A stretch of DNA of 64,000 bases from Nonomuraea endophytica (GTDB taxonomy: Bacteria > Actinomycetota > Actinomycetes > Streptosporangiales > Streptosporangiaceae): positions 868,001 to 932,000 of the forward strand of contig NZ_JACHIN010000001.1 in the NCBI RefSeq assembly GCF_014203235.1. Reading direction: 5' to 3'. This document shows positions 1 to 7,482 of this stretch, piece by piece (position 1 is the first letter of the stretch; the number at the start of each line of letters is the position of its first letter). The translations under genes were made by a program, and so were the position numbers. The notes under the pieces are model-generated. The model searched no databases. It saw only the letters and a list, made by a program, of their open reading frames with translations, and had not been told where the DNA came from.

Positions 1-1253
1 TCGAGGAGGGCACCGCCCGGTGCGAGGAGGGACTGCTCATCGCCAGGGACATCGGCGACGAGTTCCTCGAGGGCGAACTGCTCATGAACCTCGCCCTCGG
101 CCAGGCCATGGCCGGCGGCAGCATCGCGCAGTACGAGACCAACCAGCGCGCCCGCGAGATAGGGGAACGCATCGGCTCGCCCCGCCTCATCCTGCGCTCG
201 GTCGGCAACAACATCGACGCGCTCAACGACCTGGGCCGCTCGGAAGAGGCGCTGGAGCTCTCCTACGAGGGCGAGCGCATGGCCAAGAAGTACGGCCTGA
301 TCAGGACCACCGGCGTCTTCATCCTCAACAACCGCGCCGAGGCGCTCGAACTTCTCGGCCGCTGGGACGAGGCGCTGGAGACCGCGGAACGCTCGCTGCG
401 GTTCGGCCCCAGCCTGCGCACCCGCCACCACATCCTGCGCGTCCAGGCCGACATCGCGATGTCGCGCGGCGACCTGTCGACGCTGGAGAGCACCCTGTCC
501 GAGCTGGGCGTGCTCAAGGAGCGTCCCGAGGACTTCGTCCAGGACATCACCTCAAGCTCCCGCCTGCACATGGGCTGGCACCTGCTGAAGGGCGAGCCCG
601 ACTCGGCGCTGGAGGTCGCCCACCGGGTGCTGTCGCGGCCGTCGCAGTCCAGCAAGTCGGCGCTCGGCTGGCGGCTGCTCTCCCTCATCAGCCACGTCTG
701 CGACCAGGCGGAGGCCATCGATCCCACGCTGTCCGAGCACGTGCGCGGCCACGCCGCCGAAGTGGCCGCCACGCTCCGCATCTCGGGCCCGCCCGCCGAG
801 GCCTACCGCCTGACCTACACCGGCGACTTCGACGCCGCCGCGGCCGCGTGGGAACGGCTGCGCCGCCCGCACGCCCAGGCCAAGGCCCTCCTGCACGCCG
901 CGACCATCGCCGCCCAGTCGGGCGACCGCGAGGGCGCGGCCACGCGGCTGCGGGTGGCGCAGCCGCTGGCCGAGGCGCTGCGGGCCACCCCGCTGGTGGA
1001 GGAGATCGAGATGCTCGGCCGGCGGGTGGGCGCCTCGGCGCCGTCCGCGACGTCGGAGCTGCTGACGCCCCGGGAGCTGGAGGTCCTCCGGCTGGTGGCG
1101 CTGGGGCGCAGCAACCGCGACATCGCGGCCGAGCTGTTCATCTCGGCGAAGACGGTCAGCGTGCACGTCTCCAACATCCTGGCCAAGCTCGGAGTTTCCA
1201 GCCGGGGCGAGGCCGCCGCGGCCGCGTACCGGCTGTCGCTGCTGTCGTCCTGA
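1..1253 (+). CDS. LuxR-family transcriptional regulator, C-terminal part (5' truncated)
   Basis: The frame is open from base 3, so the start lies upstream of the window and only about 417 codons are visible. Most of the visible protein is alpha-helical repeat sequence of the TPR type, for example GRWDEALETAERSLRF. The last ~65 residues are a LuxR/GerE helix-turn-helix: LTPRELEVLRLVALG, then NRDIAAELFISAKTV and HVSNILAKLG. Large actinobacterial LuxR (LAL/MalT) regulators carry an AAA+ ATPase ahead of such a TPR region, but whether one is present here cannot be seen. The stop lies one base from the end of the convergent GDT1-type gene, with no hairpin between them. Target genes are unknown. Confidence 0.85.
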   Translation, partial: EEGTARCEEGLLIARDIGDEFLEGELLMNLALGQAMAGGSIAQYETNQRAREIGERIGSPRLILRSVGNNIDALNDLGRSEEALELSYEGERMAKKYGLIRTTGVFILNNRAEALELLGRWDEALETAERSLRFGPSLRTRHHILRVQADIAMSRGDLSTLESTLSELGVLKERPEDFVQDITSSSRLHMGWHLLKGEPDSALEVAHRVLSRPSQSSKSALGWRLLSLISHVCDQAEAIDPTLSEHVRGHAAEVAATLRISGPPAEAYRLTYTGDFDAAAAAWERLRRPHAQAKALLHAATIAAQSGDREGAATRLRVAQPLAEALRATPLVEEIEMLGRRVGASAPSATSELLTPRELEVLRLVALGRSNRDIAAELFISAKTVSVHVSNILAKLGVSSRGEAAAAAYRLSLLSS

Positions 1254-1254
1254 G

Positions 1255-1821
1255 CTACCAGATGGCGTCGACCAGCAGGATGATGCCGAAGACGGCGAAC
1301 GCCGCGGCGGCGCCGTAGCGGATGGCCTTCTCCGGCAGGTGCTTGCCGAGGATCCGCCCGACCACGATGGCCAGGGCGTCCGCGGCGACCATGCCGACCG
1401 TGGAGCCGATCCAGGTGCCGAGCCAGCCGTGCTGCGTGGCCAGGACGATCGTGGCCAGCATCGTCTTGTCGCCCAGCTCGCTCAGGAAGAACGCGACCGT
1501 CACCGCGATGATCGCGTTCCTGGTGGTGCGCTGGGCCTTCTTCGACTCCTCGTCGGTCAGCTCGTCGCCGCGCAGCGTCCACAGCGCGAAGCCGAGGAAG
1601 GCGATGCCGGCGGCGATGGAGATCGCGGTGGTGGGCAGGGCGTCACCGATGAGCCCGCCGACGGCCACGCTGAGCAGGTGGACGACGGTGGTGGCGATGG
1701 TGATGCCGACCAACACCGGCCAGGCCTTGAACCGGGTGGCGAACGTCATCGCCATCAGCTGGCTCTTGTCACCCAGCTCCGCCACGAAAATGGCCACAAG
1801 ACTGATCCAGAACGCTTCCAA
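1255..1821 (-). CDS. GDT1/TMEM165 (UPF0016) family metal ion exporter
   Basis: A 188-aa integral membrane protein built from two homologous halves. Each half has the family hallmark E-x-G-D-K-S/T: ELGDKS at residues 15-20 and ELGDKT at 115-120, with a polar loop (about 84-102) between them. Members export Mn2+ (bacterial MneA/MntX type) or exchange Ca2+/H+. The start is TTG at 1821, preceded by GAGGA. The 160-nt leader holds a yybP-ykoY-type riboswitch, which strongly favours manganese efflux as the role. It is transcribed alone and converges on the LuxR gene. The family call is very safe; substrate specificity is inferred from the riboswitch. Confidence 0.9.
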   Translation of the reverse strand: MEAFWISLVAIFVAELGDKSQLMAMTFATRFKAWPVLVGITIATTVVHLLSVAVGGLIGDALPTTAISIAAGIAFLGFALWTLRGDELTDEESKKAQRTTRNAIIAVTVAFFLSELGDKTMLATIVLATQHGWLGTWIGSTVGMVAADALAIVVGRILGKHLPEKAIRYGAAAAFAVFGIILLVDAIW

Positions 1822-1870
1822 CGGTCCTCATTCCTACGAACCGGACCGGAGCGCCTGTCGGGGCACGACT

Positions 1871-1986
1871 CTTCGGCCCGGCAATGGCTGCCAGGCCGAA
1901 GGTCTCGTCCGCCTGTGAAGGCCCACGTGACCGGGCGTCGAGACGCCAGTGTGTCGATCACGTGATTTGGGACTACTCCCCTTCGG
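1871..1986 (-). promoter_or_regulatory. yybP-ykoY-type (Mn2+) riboswitch in the leader of the GDT1-family gene
   Basis: Read on the minus strand, the element opens with CCGAAGGGGAGTAG (1986-1973), the conserved 5' part of this class, and contains GACGAGACC (about 1909-1901), the conserved 3' part. CCGAAGG (1986-1980) pairs with CCTTCGG (1902-1896) to close the basal P1 helix. The same CTTCGG is also the 5' arm of a perfect 8-bp hairpin, CTTCGGCC (1901-1894) with GGCCGAAG (1878-1871), so P1 and this hairpin are mutually exclusive. That is the expected switch geometry: metal-bound P1 should prevent the downstream hairpin and allow expression. No U-run follows, so control may be translational or Rho-dependent. 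Confidence 0.78.
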
Positions 1987-2042
1987 AATATCTCGACAAC
2001 TTTAACAGGCCGATCCCCGCCGATGTTCCTCAGGTGAGGGTG

Positions 2043-3074
2043 TCAGAGCTCACAGCCGACCATCACCGGCTCGTTGACCAGCCGCACCCCGAACTTCTCC
2101 GCGACGCCGTCGCGCACCTCCCTGGCCAGCGCCAGCAGGTCGGCCGCGGTGGCCGCGCCGTCGGGGTTGGTGAGGGCGAGCGTGTGCTTGGTCGAGATGC
2201 GCGCGGGCCCGCGCCGATAGCCCTTGGGGAAGCCCGCCTGCTCGATCAGCCACGCCGCCGGCACCTTCACCGTGCCGTCAGGCAGATCCCAGCGAGGATG
2301 GCCGGGCGCGCGCAACTCCAGCTCGGCGGCCTGGGCGGGGGCCAGGATCGGGTTGGTGAAGAACGATCCGGCGCTGCGGGTGTCGGGGTCGGCCGGGTCG
2401 AGCACCATGCCCTTGCTCCTGCGCAGGGCCAGGACGGCCGCGCGGGCGTCCGCGAGCCCCACCCGCTCGCCCATCGGCACCCCGAGGCGCGCGGCCAGCT
2501 CCTTGTAGGCCACCTCGCCCGACAGATCGGAGATGTCCAGGACGTAGGTGACGCCCAGCACCACGTGCCGCGACAGGTCCCGCTTGAACGCGCTGTCGCG
2601 GTAGGAGAACCCGCACCGCCGCGCCTCGATGTCCACCACCTGCCGGGTCTTGCGGTCGTAGGCCCGCACGCAGCGGACGGTCTGTGACACGTCCTGCCCG
2701 TAGGCGCCGACGTTCTGGATCGGCGTGGACCCCACCAGGCCGGGGACGCCGGACATGCACTCGATGCCGGACCAGCCCTCGGCGACCGCGCGGGCCACGA
2801 GCGCGTCCCAGTCCTCGCCAGCCTCGACGGTGAGCAGCACCTGCCCGCCGTCGCGCTCGGCCCGCACACCGGTCGAGGCGACCTTGATCACCAGCCCGTC
2901 GAAGCCCTCGTCGGGCACGACCAGGTTGCTGCCGCCGCCCAGCACCAGCGTCGGAACCCCGTCGCGGTCGGCCTCGGCCACGAAGGAGACGAGCTGCTCC
3001 GCCGTGGCGGCCTCGACGAACTCGCGAGCCGGGCCACCCAGGCCCAGCGTGGTGTACGGCGCCAGCATCTCCAT
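2043..3074 (-). CDS. murB: UDP-N-acetylmuramate dehydrogenase MurB (type I)
   Basis: A 343-aa cytoplasmic FAD enzyme that reduces UDP-GlcNAc-enolpyruvate to UDP-MurNAc with NADPH, the second committed step of peptidoglycan precursor synthesis. The FAD-binding PCMH fold shows GGGSN at 46-50 and SGVPGLVGSTPIQNVGAYG at 108-126. The catalytic serine motif GSFFTNP is at 236-242. Length fits the actinobacterial form. The start at 3074 (ATG) places TTLGLGGPA just after the N-terminus as usual; an ATG two codons in is possible. In Streptomyces-type genomes murB lies near the rpmG/MaoC genes. Here an accessory block separates it from the MaoC pair. Confidence 0.95.
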   Translation of the reverse strand: MEMLAPYTTLGLGGPAREFVEAATAEQLVSFVAEADRDGVPTLVLGGGSNLVVPDEGFDGLVIKVASTGVRAERDGGQVLLTVEAGEDWDALVARAVAEGWSGIECMSGVPGLVGSTPIQNVGAYGQDVSQTVRCVRAYDRKTRQVVDIEARRCGFSYRDSAFKRDLSRHVVLGVTYVLDISDLSGEVAYKELAARLGVPMGERVGLADARAAVLALRRSKGMVLDPADPDTRSAGSFFTNPILAPAQAAELELRAPGHPRWDLPDGTVKVPAAWLIEQAGFPKGYRRGPARISTKHTLALTNPDGAATAADLLALAREVRDGVAEKFGVRLVNEPVMVGCEL

Positions 3075-3530
3075 GGGGCCCTAGCTTATGAGCCCCCCGC
3101 CATGCACGGACACCCGGCGGCCCGGCCCCGGATCGAGCCGTCCAGAAGCCCGCGAACACCTTCCCCCACGCTGCCAAGCGTCAATGACGACAGCCGAATC
3201 CCATGAATACTGCGTGCACATATCCGAGCGACCAATCTCCAAGGGCAAATGTAGTAAGAATGTAGATAAGCCGGTCCGTCGCCGAGTCAGATGAATTCTG
3301 GATTCGTGTTGACATCTTTAGAGCTATTGCGTGAAATGTACTGTGTGCTTCGGGCGATCAAGGCGCTGCGCACGGCCCTTGGCATCGACAGGCCCGCCCA
3401 TGTGCTCACACGCATCGATCGAACGGTAAGCGCGGAAAAGAACTCTTGACAGTATTTCGGTTCCAAAATAAGGTTCCAATGGATTCCACGGAAGTGATTT
3501 CGCGGAATTCACGCCGCAACTCCGCGGCGA
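3075..3530. other. Non-coding stretch upstream of the secreted peptide genes
   Basis: About 450 bases of noticeably lower GC than the flanking core genes. Short open frames occur on both strands but none has a convincing ribosome site or recognisable product. The only support is for promoter sequences near the right end: TTGACA at 3309-3314 with a weak -10, and a better pair at 3446-3474. The base composition is consistent with acquired DNA. Confidence 0.5.
3446..3474 (+). promoter_or_regulatory. Candidate sigma-70 (HrdB-type) promoter for the secreted peptide genes
   Basis: TTGACA at 3446-3451, a 17-nt spacer, then TAAGGT at 3469-3474. This is a near-consensus vegetative promoter in an AT-richer stretch. 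It would give a ~120-nt leader before the first peptide start (3601), containing the conserved-loop hairpin. Confidence 0.5.
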
Positions 3531-3532
3531 TC

Positions 3533-3570
3533 TCGCGAACGAAGCCTTGGTAGGGAACCTCGTTCAGCGG
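3533..3570 (+). promoter_or_regulatory. Leader hairpin 1 with conserved 14-nt loop
   Basis: Stem TCGC+GAACGA (3533-3542) pairs with TCGTTC (3560-3565), a bulged A, and GCGG (3567-3570). The apical region is CCTTGGTAGGGAAC (3545-3558). It lies 20-30 nt before the GAAAGGAG ribosome site of the first peptide gene. The loop is identical to that of the second leader while the stem sequence differs, which indicates a selected RNA structure. See the matching element at 4056-4093. Confidence 0.55.
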
Positions 3571-3703
3571 GAATCAACGATGCAGAAAGGAGCCCACCGC
3601 ATGCGCATCAAGCGTTTAGCGGTGACCACCGCCATTTGTGCGATGGCGGCGTTCACGGCCGGAAGCACACCGGCTTGGGCCGAACCCCCGTCCGAGGCGA
3701 CCA
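3544..3703 (+). repeat. Direct repeat, copy 1: leader plus signal-peptide region
   Basis: Matches 4067-4226 at a constant offset of 523 bp with no indels. From the ATG (3601) to about 3703 only two bases differ between the copies. Identity then collapses in the mature-peptide region. This looks like a recent duplication or ongoing gene conversion of the leader and signal sequence. Confidence 0.85.
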
Positions 3704-3954
3704 CGGCACAGCCTCAGCCCGACTCCGCCCTCGCCAACTGGAGCTGTGACGGCCGTCGGGTGAACCCCACGGTGAAGGCGGCACTTCTCCAGTGCGGCAG
3801 GAGCGGCCCGGCGGACACCAACTGGGTGCGGGGAGTCTGGGACTGCGACTGGCAGGGCGACATCTGGACGGGGCCGCGCTACTACCCCTGGTCGCTGACG
3901 CAGAGCTGCAACACCGAACTCGTCGGCTGGGACTTCGTCTACGGCTGGGGCTGA
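3601..3954 (+). CDS. Small secreted Cys/Trp-rich protein, copy 1
   Basis: 117 aa, not recognised as a known family. A Sec signal peptide (about residues 1-28, MRIKR... to AWA) is followed by a Pro/Glu-rich linker and a ~75-residue mature domain. That domain has four Cys (in SCDG, LQCG, WDCDW and QSCN), about seven Trp, and the ending LVGWDFVYGWG. Four Cys in an exported protein suggests two disulfides. I chose ATG 3601 because GAAAGGAG lies at 3585-3592; an upstream in-frame start at 3547 would run through the leader hairpin. A paralogue follows at 4124 and an ABC transporter operon beyond that. Copy 1 has a seven-residue insertion (TAQPQPD) that copy 2 lacks. Function unknown; a secreted effector or antimicrobial role is only a guess. 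Confidence 0.75.
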   Translation: MRIKRLAVTTAICAMAAFTAGSTPAWAEPPSEATTAQPQPDSALANWSCDGRRVNPTVKAALLQCGRSGPADTNWVRGVWDCDWQGDIWTGPRYYPWSLTQSCNTELVGWDFVYGWG

Positions 3955-4055
3955 CCCGGCCTTGGTCCGATCCGTGGTGTCCTGAGCCCACGCGGCGCAC
4001 ATCCTCATAAAGAAGGATGCGCGCACCTGCAATTCCTTCGCGATTAAGCGTTAGT

Positions 4056-4093
4056 CCACGGGTGGGGCCTTGGTAGGGAACCCCCACCCGTGG
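4056..4093 (+). promoter_or_regulatory. Leader hairpin 2 with conserved 14-nt loop
   Basis: A perfect 12-bp inverted repeat, CCACGGGTGGGG (4056-4067) with CCCCACCCGTGG (4082-4093), presents the loop CCTTGGTAGGGAAC (4068-4081). The loop is base-for-base the same as in leader 1, and the stem occupies the same relative position (offset 523), yet almost every stem base pair differs. It precedes the GAAAGGAG ribosome site of the second peptide gene by under 20 nt. Confidence 0.6.
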
Positions 4094-4226
4094 GCATCAA
4101 CGATGCAGAAAGGAGTCTACCGCATGCGCATCAAGCGTTTAGCGGTGACCACCGCCATTTGTGCGATGGCGGCGTTCACGGCCGGAAGCACACCCGCTTG
4201 GGCCGAACCCCCGTCCGAGGCAACCA
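4067..4226 (+). repeat. Direct repeat, copy 2: leader plus signal-peptide region
   Basis: Second member of the 523-bp-offset pair. See 3544-3703 for the comparison. Confidence 0.85.
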
Positions 4227-4459
4227 ACTCCGCCCTCGCCCGCTGGGACTGCGACGGAAAGCGAGTTATTCCGGAGAGCAAATCGGCGGCGCTCGGTTGC
4301 ATCAGGAGCGGCAGCGCGGACAACAACTGGTCGCGAGGTGTGTGGGACTGCGACTGGCAGACCGACATCTGGACGTCCAAGCAGTACCAGACCTGGGCCT
4401 TGACCCAGACCTGCGCGAACACTCTGGTCGGCTGGGACTTCGTCTACGGCTGGGGCTGA
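4124..4459 (+). CDS. Small secreted Cys/Trp-rich protein, copy 2
   Basis: 111 aa, paralogous to the protein at 3601. The signal peptide is identical at protein level and almost identical in DNA. The mature domain has diverged substantially, but it keeps all four Cys (RWDCDG, LGCIR, WDCDW, QTCAN), the core RGVWDCDWQ.DIWT and the terminal LVGWDFVYGWG. This conserved-leader, variable-mature pattern is typical of diversifying secreted peptides. The start ATG 4124 has GAAAGGAG at 4108-4115. A strong hairpin (4516-4545) separates it from the ABC operon. No homologue is recognised and the role is unknown. Confidence 0.75.
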   Translation: MRIKRLAVTTAICAMAAFTAGSTPAWAEPPSEATNSALARWDCDGKRVIPESKSAALGCIRSGSADNNWSRGVWDCDWQTDIWTSKQYQTWALTQTCANTLVGWDFVYGWG

Positions 4460-4515
4460 CCCGGTGACCGGCCTGCCGCCGGAGCACGAAGCGTGACTCG
4501 TTCCCGTTCCATATA

Positions 4516-4545
4516 GGACGGCCGGCCGAGACGGGCCGGCCGTCC
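4516..4545 (+). terminator. Strong intergenic hairpin after the peptide genes
   Basis: GGACGGCCGGCC (4516-4527) pairs perfectly with GGCCGGCCGTCC (4534-4545) around a 6-nt loop. There is no U-run, as is usual in high-GC actinomycetes. It probably terminates or attenuates transcription between the abundant peptide message and the transporter genes, which start 20 nt later. Confidence 0.6.
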
Positions 4546-4565
4546 CATCGCGAGGGGTTGAATTG

Positions 4566-5321
4566 ATGCGTCCTGCGATACGCACCGATAATCTGACGCA
4601 GGGTTATGGCGGAAATCCGATCATCGAGAATCTGACGATCGAGATTGACGGCGGCATTGTGGGGCTTCTCGGGCCGAACGGCGCGGGAAAGACAACCCTG
4701 CTGCGCACACTGGCAACAGTACTCCCACCGAGGTCCGGGCAGGTTCAGCTTTTCGGGAAGAGCCTTGACGGGGATGCCGACGTACGCGCCGCGCGAAGAC
4801 ACCTGGGCTTTCTCCCGCAGGAGTTCGGATACTATCCGAACTTCAGTCTCTACGAATTCGTCCGCTACTGCTTGTGGCTGCGTCAGGTTCCGGGCAGGCG
4901 GGCCCGCGAAGCGGCCATGGACGCCATTGAGGCAGTGGATCTGGGCGACCAGGCGAAGACCAAGATGAAGGCGCTCTCCGGCGGCATGCTGCGGCGGGCC
5001 GGCATCGCCCAGGCGGTGGCGGGCGGCGTCCGGCTGGTTCTGCTGGACGAGCCCACCGTCGGGCTGGACCCGGAGCAGCGGCTGGCGTTCCGCGAGCTGA
5101 TGCGGCGGGTCTCGGCCGAGGCCACCATTGTTCTCAGCACCCATCTGGTCGAAGACGTCGCGGCCATCTGCGACCGGCTCCACGTCATCGCCTCGGGAGC
5201 CTTCGGCTTCTCCGGCACGCCTGACGAACTCATCGGCGCCGCCGTGGACGGGGCCCGGGGTGACACCGAGTTGGAGCGTGGCTACATCTCCGTGCTCAGA
5301 GACGAGAGGGTCCGCGCGTGA
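4566..5321 (+). CDS. ABC transporter ATP-binding protein
   Basis: 251-aa nucleotide-binding subunit with a complete motif set: Walker A GPNGAGKT (36-43), Q-loop near LPQEFGYY, signature LSGGM (137-141), Walker B LVLLDEPT (157-164) and switch His in STHLVED (193). It belongs to the CcmA/ABC-2 exporter class that pairs with separate membrane proteins. I chose ATG 4566, spaced 8-9 nt from GAGGGG; TTG 4563 is the alternative. It overlaps the permease gene by 4 nt (GTGA), so the two are translationally coupled. Substrate unknown. The upstream peptides carry Sec signals and so do not obviously need it, but the shared neighbourhood suggests export of, or immunity to, a related compound. Confidence 0.9.
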   Translation: MRPAIRTDNLTQGYGGNPIIENLTIEIDGGIVGLLGPNGAGKTTLLRTLATVLPPRSGQVQLFGKSLDGDADVRAARRHLGFLPQEFGYYPNFSLYEFVRYCLWLRQVPGRRAREAAMDAIEAVDLGDQAKTKMKALSGGMLRRAGIAQAVAGGVRLVLLDEPTVGLDPEQRLAFRELMRRVSAEATIVLSTHLVEDVAAICDRLHVIASGAFGFSGTPDELIGAAVDGARGDTELERGYISVLRDERVRA

Positions 5322-6559
5322 TCAGGGTCCTGGGCATGGAGCTCCGGCGATCTCCCTTCCTCTGGGTCGTCCTTCCGATCAGCGCCCTCGCCATAGCGGT
5401 TCTCTTACGGGAGCGGGAGACCTGGCACGCGGTGTGGCCCGAGGCCAGCGTCCAGGTCATAGCCGCGGCCACGCAGTTGCCCGGCGTCGCCGTGGCCGCC
5501 GTGGCCGCGTGGGCGGCCCAGCGGGTGCATCGGACGGGCACCGCGGATCTGCTGAATGGCGCCGCTCGTCCCCGATGGCAGATCGAAGCCGTGCAATTGT
5601 TCAGCTCCCTCGTCTTCTCCTGGATCGTGCTCGCCGTTGTTTCGCTGATCGCCGGATTCGTCACGGCGCGAATGGCTCCGCCCGGGTCCCTGTGGCCCTC
5701 ATATCTTCTGCTCGGTTTCGCGGCGACCATTATCGTCACCGCGCTCGGGCACGCGGTCGGAAGCACGGTGAATAGCCGCCTCGCACCACCGGTCGCCGGG
5801 TTTCTCTCTTTCTTTCCCCTGTTCGTCATGTCGCTGCTCGTGCCCTACTTCGGAGAAGCGAACAAGGAGGTCAGCCCGGCTGCTCTCGCGGCCCGGGTGG
5901 CGTTTGCGATCACCTGTGTGTTCGCCGCGCTCTTCGTGAGCGCGCGGACCGTGGTGGGGCGGCGCCCCGCGTGGCGCCCGCTCATGGCGACGGGGTCAGC
6001 CGGGCTCGCGGTGCTCGCGGTGGTCGCGCTCGGTCCCCCGCAGCAGGCCCGCGCGCCTGCCGAAGATCCCGTCTGCGGCCTCGTCGAGCGAACCCGGGTG
6101 TGCCTGTGGCCGGAGAACGCCGCGCGGCTGCCCGGCGCGCTCCAGGCCACGAAGGCGCTGATCGACACGACGCGCCACGTCTTTCCTTACCCCGACGTAG
6201 TGGCCGAGGAGGGACTCGCGATCGCCGGCGGATCCACGGTGTTCGTCGGCGTGGTCGCGGGATCCACGGGAGAGGCGTTCGGCTCGCTGCAGTCCTTCAG
6301 GCTGACCTGGGCCTTGTTGAAGGACTGCGGCGCGGAGGAGAGCGAGGTCGCGGGCCGTCGGCGCATCGAAGCACGCGCCAAGCTGGACACCTGGATCAGC
6401 TCAAGCCACCTGGGGAGGCTGCAGGACGCCTACTGGGACTCCATCGCCCTGACCTCGGCCGGACGCCAGGAAGTGGGCTCGACACTGAAGCTGGCCAGAG
6501 CTGAGCAGGTCCAGTGGGCGCGACGGCAGATCACCATCATGGGAGCCTGCGGTGGATAG
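5318..6559 (+). CDS. ABC-2-type permease with large extracytoplasmic C-terminal domain
   Basis: 413 aa. About seven hydrophobic segments (roughly residues 12-28, 44-67, 97-114, 127-146, 155-175, 190-210, 221-240) are followed by a ~170-residue soluble C-terminal domain with Cys pairs (PVCGL, RVCLWPE, KDCGA, GACGG). It starts GTG 5318 inside the ATPase stop and overlaps the next gene by 8 nt, so these genes form one operon. Similar proteins occur in actinomycete ABC operons of unknown substrate. The Cys-containing external domain may bind an exported or extracellular ligand; this is inference. Confidence 0.7.
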   Translation: MIRVLGMELRRSPFLWVVLPISALAIAVLLRERETWHAVWPEASVQVIAAATQLPGVAVAAVAAWAAQRVHRTGTADLLNGAARPRWQIEAVQLFSSLVFSWIVLAVVSLIAGFVTARMAPPGSLWPSYLLLGFAATIIVTALGHAVGSTVNSRLAPPVAGFLSFFPLFVMSLLVPYFGEANKEVSPAALAARVAFAITCVFAALFVSARTVVGRRPAWRPLMATGSAGLAVLAVVALGPPQQARAPAEDPVCGLVERTRVCLWPENAARLPGALQATKALIDTTRHVFPYPDVVAEEGLAIAGGSTVFVGVVAGSTGEAFGSLQSFRLTWALLKDCGAEESEVAGRRRIEARAKLDTWISSSHLGRLQDAYWDSIALTSAGRQEVGSTLKLARAEQVQWARRQITIMGACGG

Positions 6560-7205
6560 ACCGGAAGGCGTGACCGCCCTCGTCTGGCTCGTGCGCACCA
6601 GGCACCTGGTGCCGCTGTGGGCGGCTCTCCTGTGTCTGTGCGCGACGGTCGCGATATGGGGACGCAACCTCCTGCTGCTGCCGGGCGACCAGGCGACTCT
6701 TCCGCTCGCCATCCTCGCGCCGGTCCCCTATGCGTGCGTCACCGCTCTGGCCGTGCGCAGTTCCATGATGGACGCCGAGAGGGTGGCCGCCAGGAAGGTC
6801 CACGTCATCGACCTCGCGTGCGTCGCCCTGACGTCGGTCATCGCCCTGCTGTCCGCGGTCGCCGGCCTCCTGCTGAGTGACACGGCACAGCTGATCCCCT
6901 TGGTCCTGCGCAATATAGTCTTCTGGACGGGCGTCGCATGCCTGTCCGCCGCGCTGCTGGGGAGGTCTCTCGGCTGGGTCCTGCCCGTGGTCCTGCTGGT
7001 CCCTCTGTACGAGTCCGGGCGGGGAGGCAGAGGCGGACTGGTCCCGTGGTGGGCGATCGCCAGACAGCCGGAAGCGTCGACGTGGGCCTGGGCGGCCACC
7101 GCCATCGTGCTGGCCCTTGGCCTGGCCGCGCTGCTGGAAGCAGGGCTCTGGCGGCGTGGCCCACTGCGGTTGCTTCATCGGGCCCATCTCGGACGTGCTC
7201 AGTAA
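6552..7205 (+). CDS. Membrane protein of the ABC operon
   Basis: 217 aa with about six hydrophobic segments and no soluble domain. It starts GTG 6552, overlapping the preceding permease by 8 nt. By position and topology it is probably the second membrane subunit of the same ABC complex (both permease genes downstream of one ATPase). No diagnostic motif is visible. Confidence 0.65.
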   Translation: MDRPEGVTALVWLVRTRHLVPLWAALLCLCATVAIWGRNLLLLPGDQATLPLAILAPVPYACVTALAVRSSMMDAERVAARKVHVIDLACVALTSVIALLSAVAGLLLSDTAQLIPLVLRNIVFWTGVACLSAALLGRSLGWVLPVVLLVPLYESGRGGRGGLVPWWAIARQPEASTWAWAATAIVLALGLAALLEAGLWRRGPLRLLHRAHLGRAQ

Positions 7206-7244
7206 GTGGGGAAAGCCCCCGTCCTCTCGAACAGGAGTGGCTCA

Positions 7245-7475
7245 ATGTCCCATGGTGACGACTCGCAGGACGATCGCTCCGCCCAGGCCACGGTCAAGAT
7301 CGTGTGCAGCACGGACATCGACAGCATTATCGAGGCCGTGCGCGCGGCCGACACCCTTGGGATGGGGGTTCGGCTCACCAACCATCTTGAGCCCACCTCA
7401 CCCACGGGAGCCGACCTGCAGTGGCAGCTGACCGTGCTCAAGGAGCCGCCGGGCCGCGCGCATGACCTGAAGTGA
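7245..7475 (+). CDS. Small cytoplasmic protein of unknown function
   Basis: 76 aa, no signal peptide or membrane segment, acidic N-terminus (HGDDSQDDRS). The central part (VKIVCSTDIDSIIEA) looks like alternating beta and alpha structure, with a single Cys. AGGAG at 7233-7237 sits 7 nt before ATG 7245, which fixes the start; an upstream in-frame start at 7206 lacks a ribosome site. It is the last gene of the accessory block, 39 nt after the membrane protein, so probably co-transcribed. It could be an accessory or immunity protein for the transporter. Function not recognised. Confidence 0.6.
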   Translation: MSHGDDSQDDRSAQATVKIVCSTDIDSIIEAVRAADTLGMGVRLTNHLEPTSPTGADLQWQLTVLKEPPGRAHDLK

Positions 7476-7482
7476 CGCGCCG

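Noticed and set aside
20..1318. Arg/Pro-rich 432-codon plus-strand frame over the LuxR gene
   Set aside because: Low-complexity translation typical of an off-frame GC-rich gene; the LuxR frame has clear TPR and HTH motifs.
3088..3294. 68-codon frame in the gap after murB
   Set aside because: No ribosome site, no domain, and Arg-rich; more likely chance in intergenic DNA.
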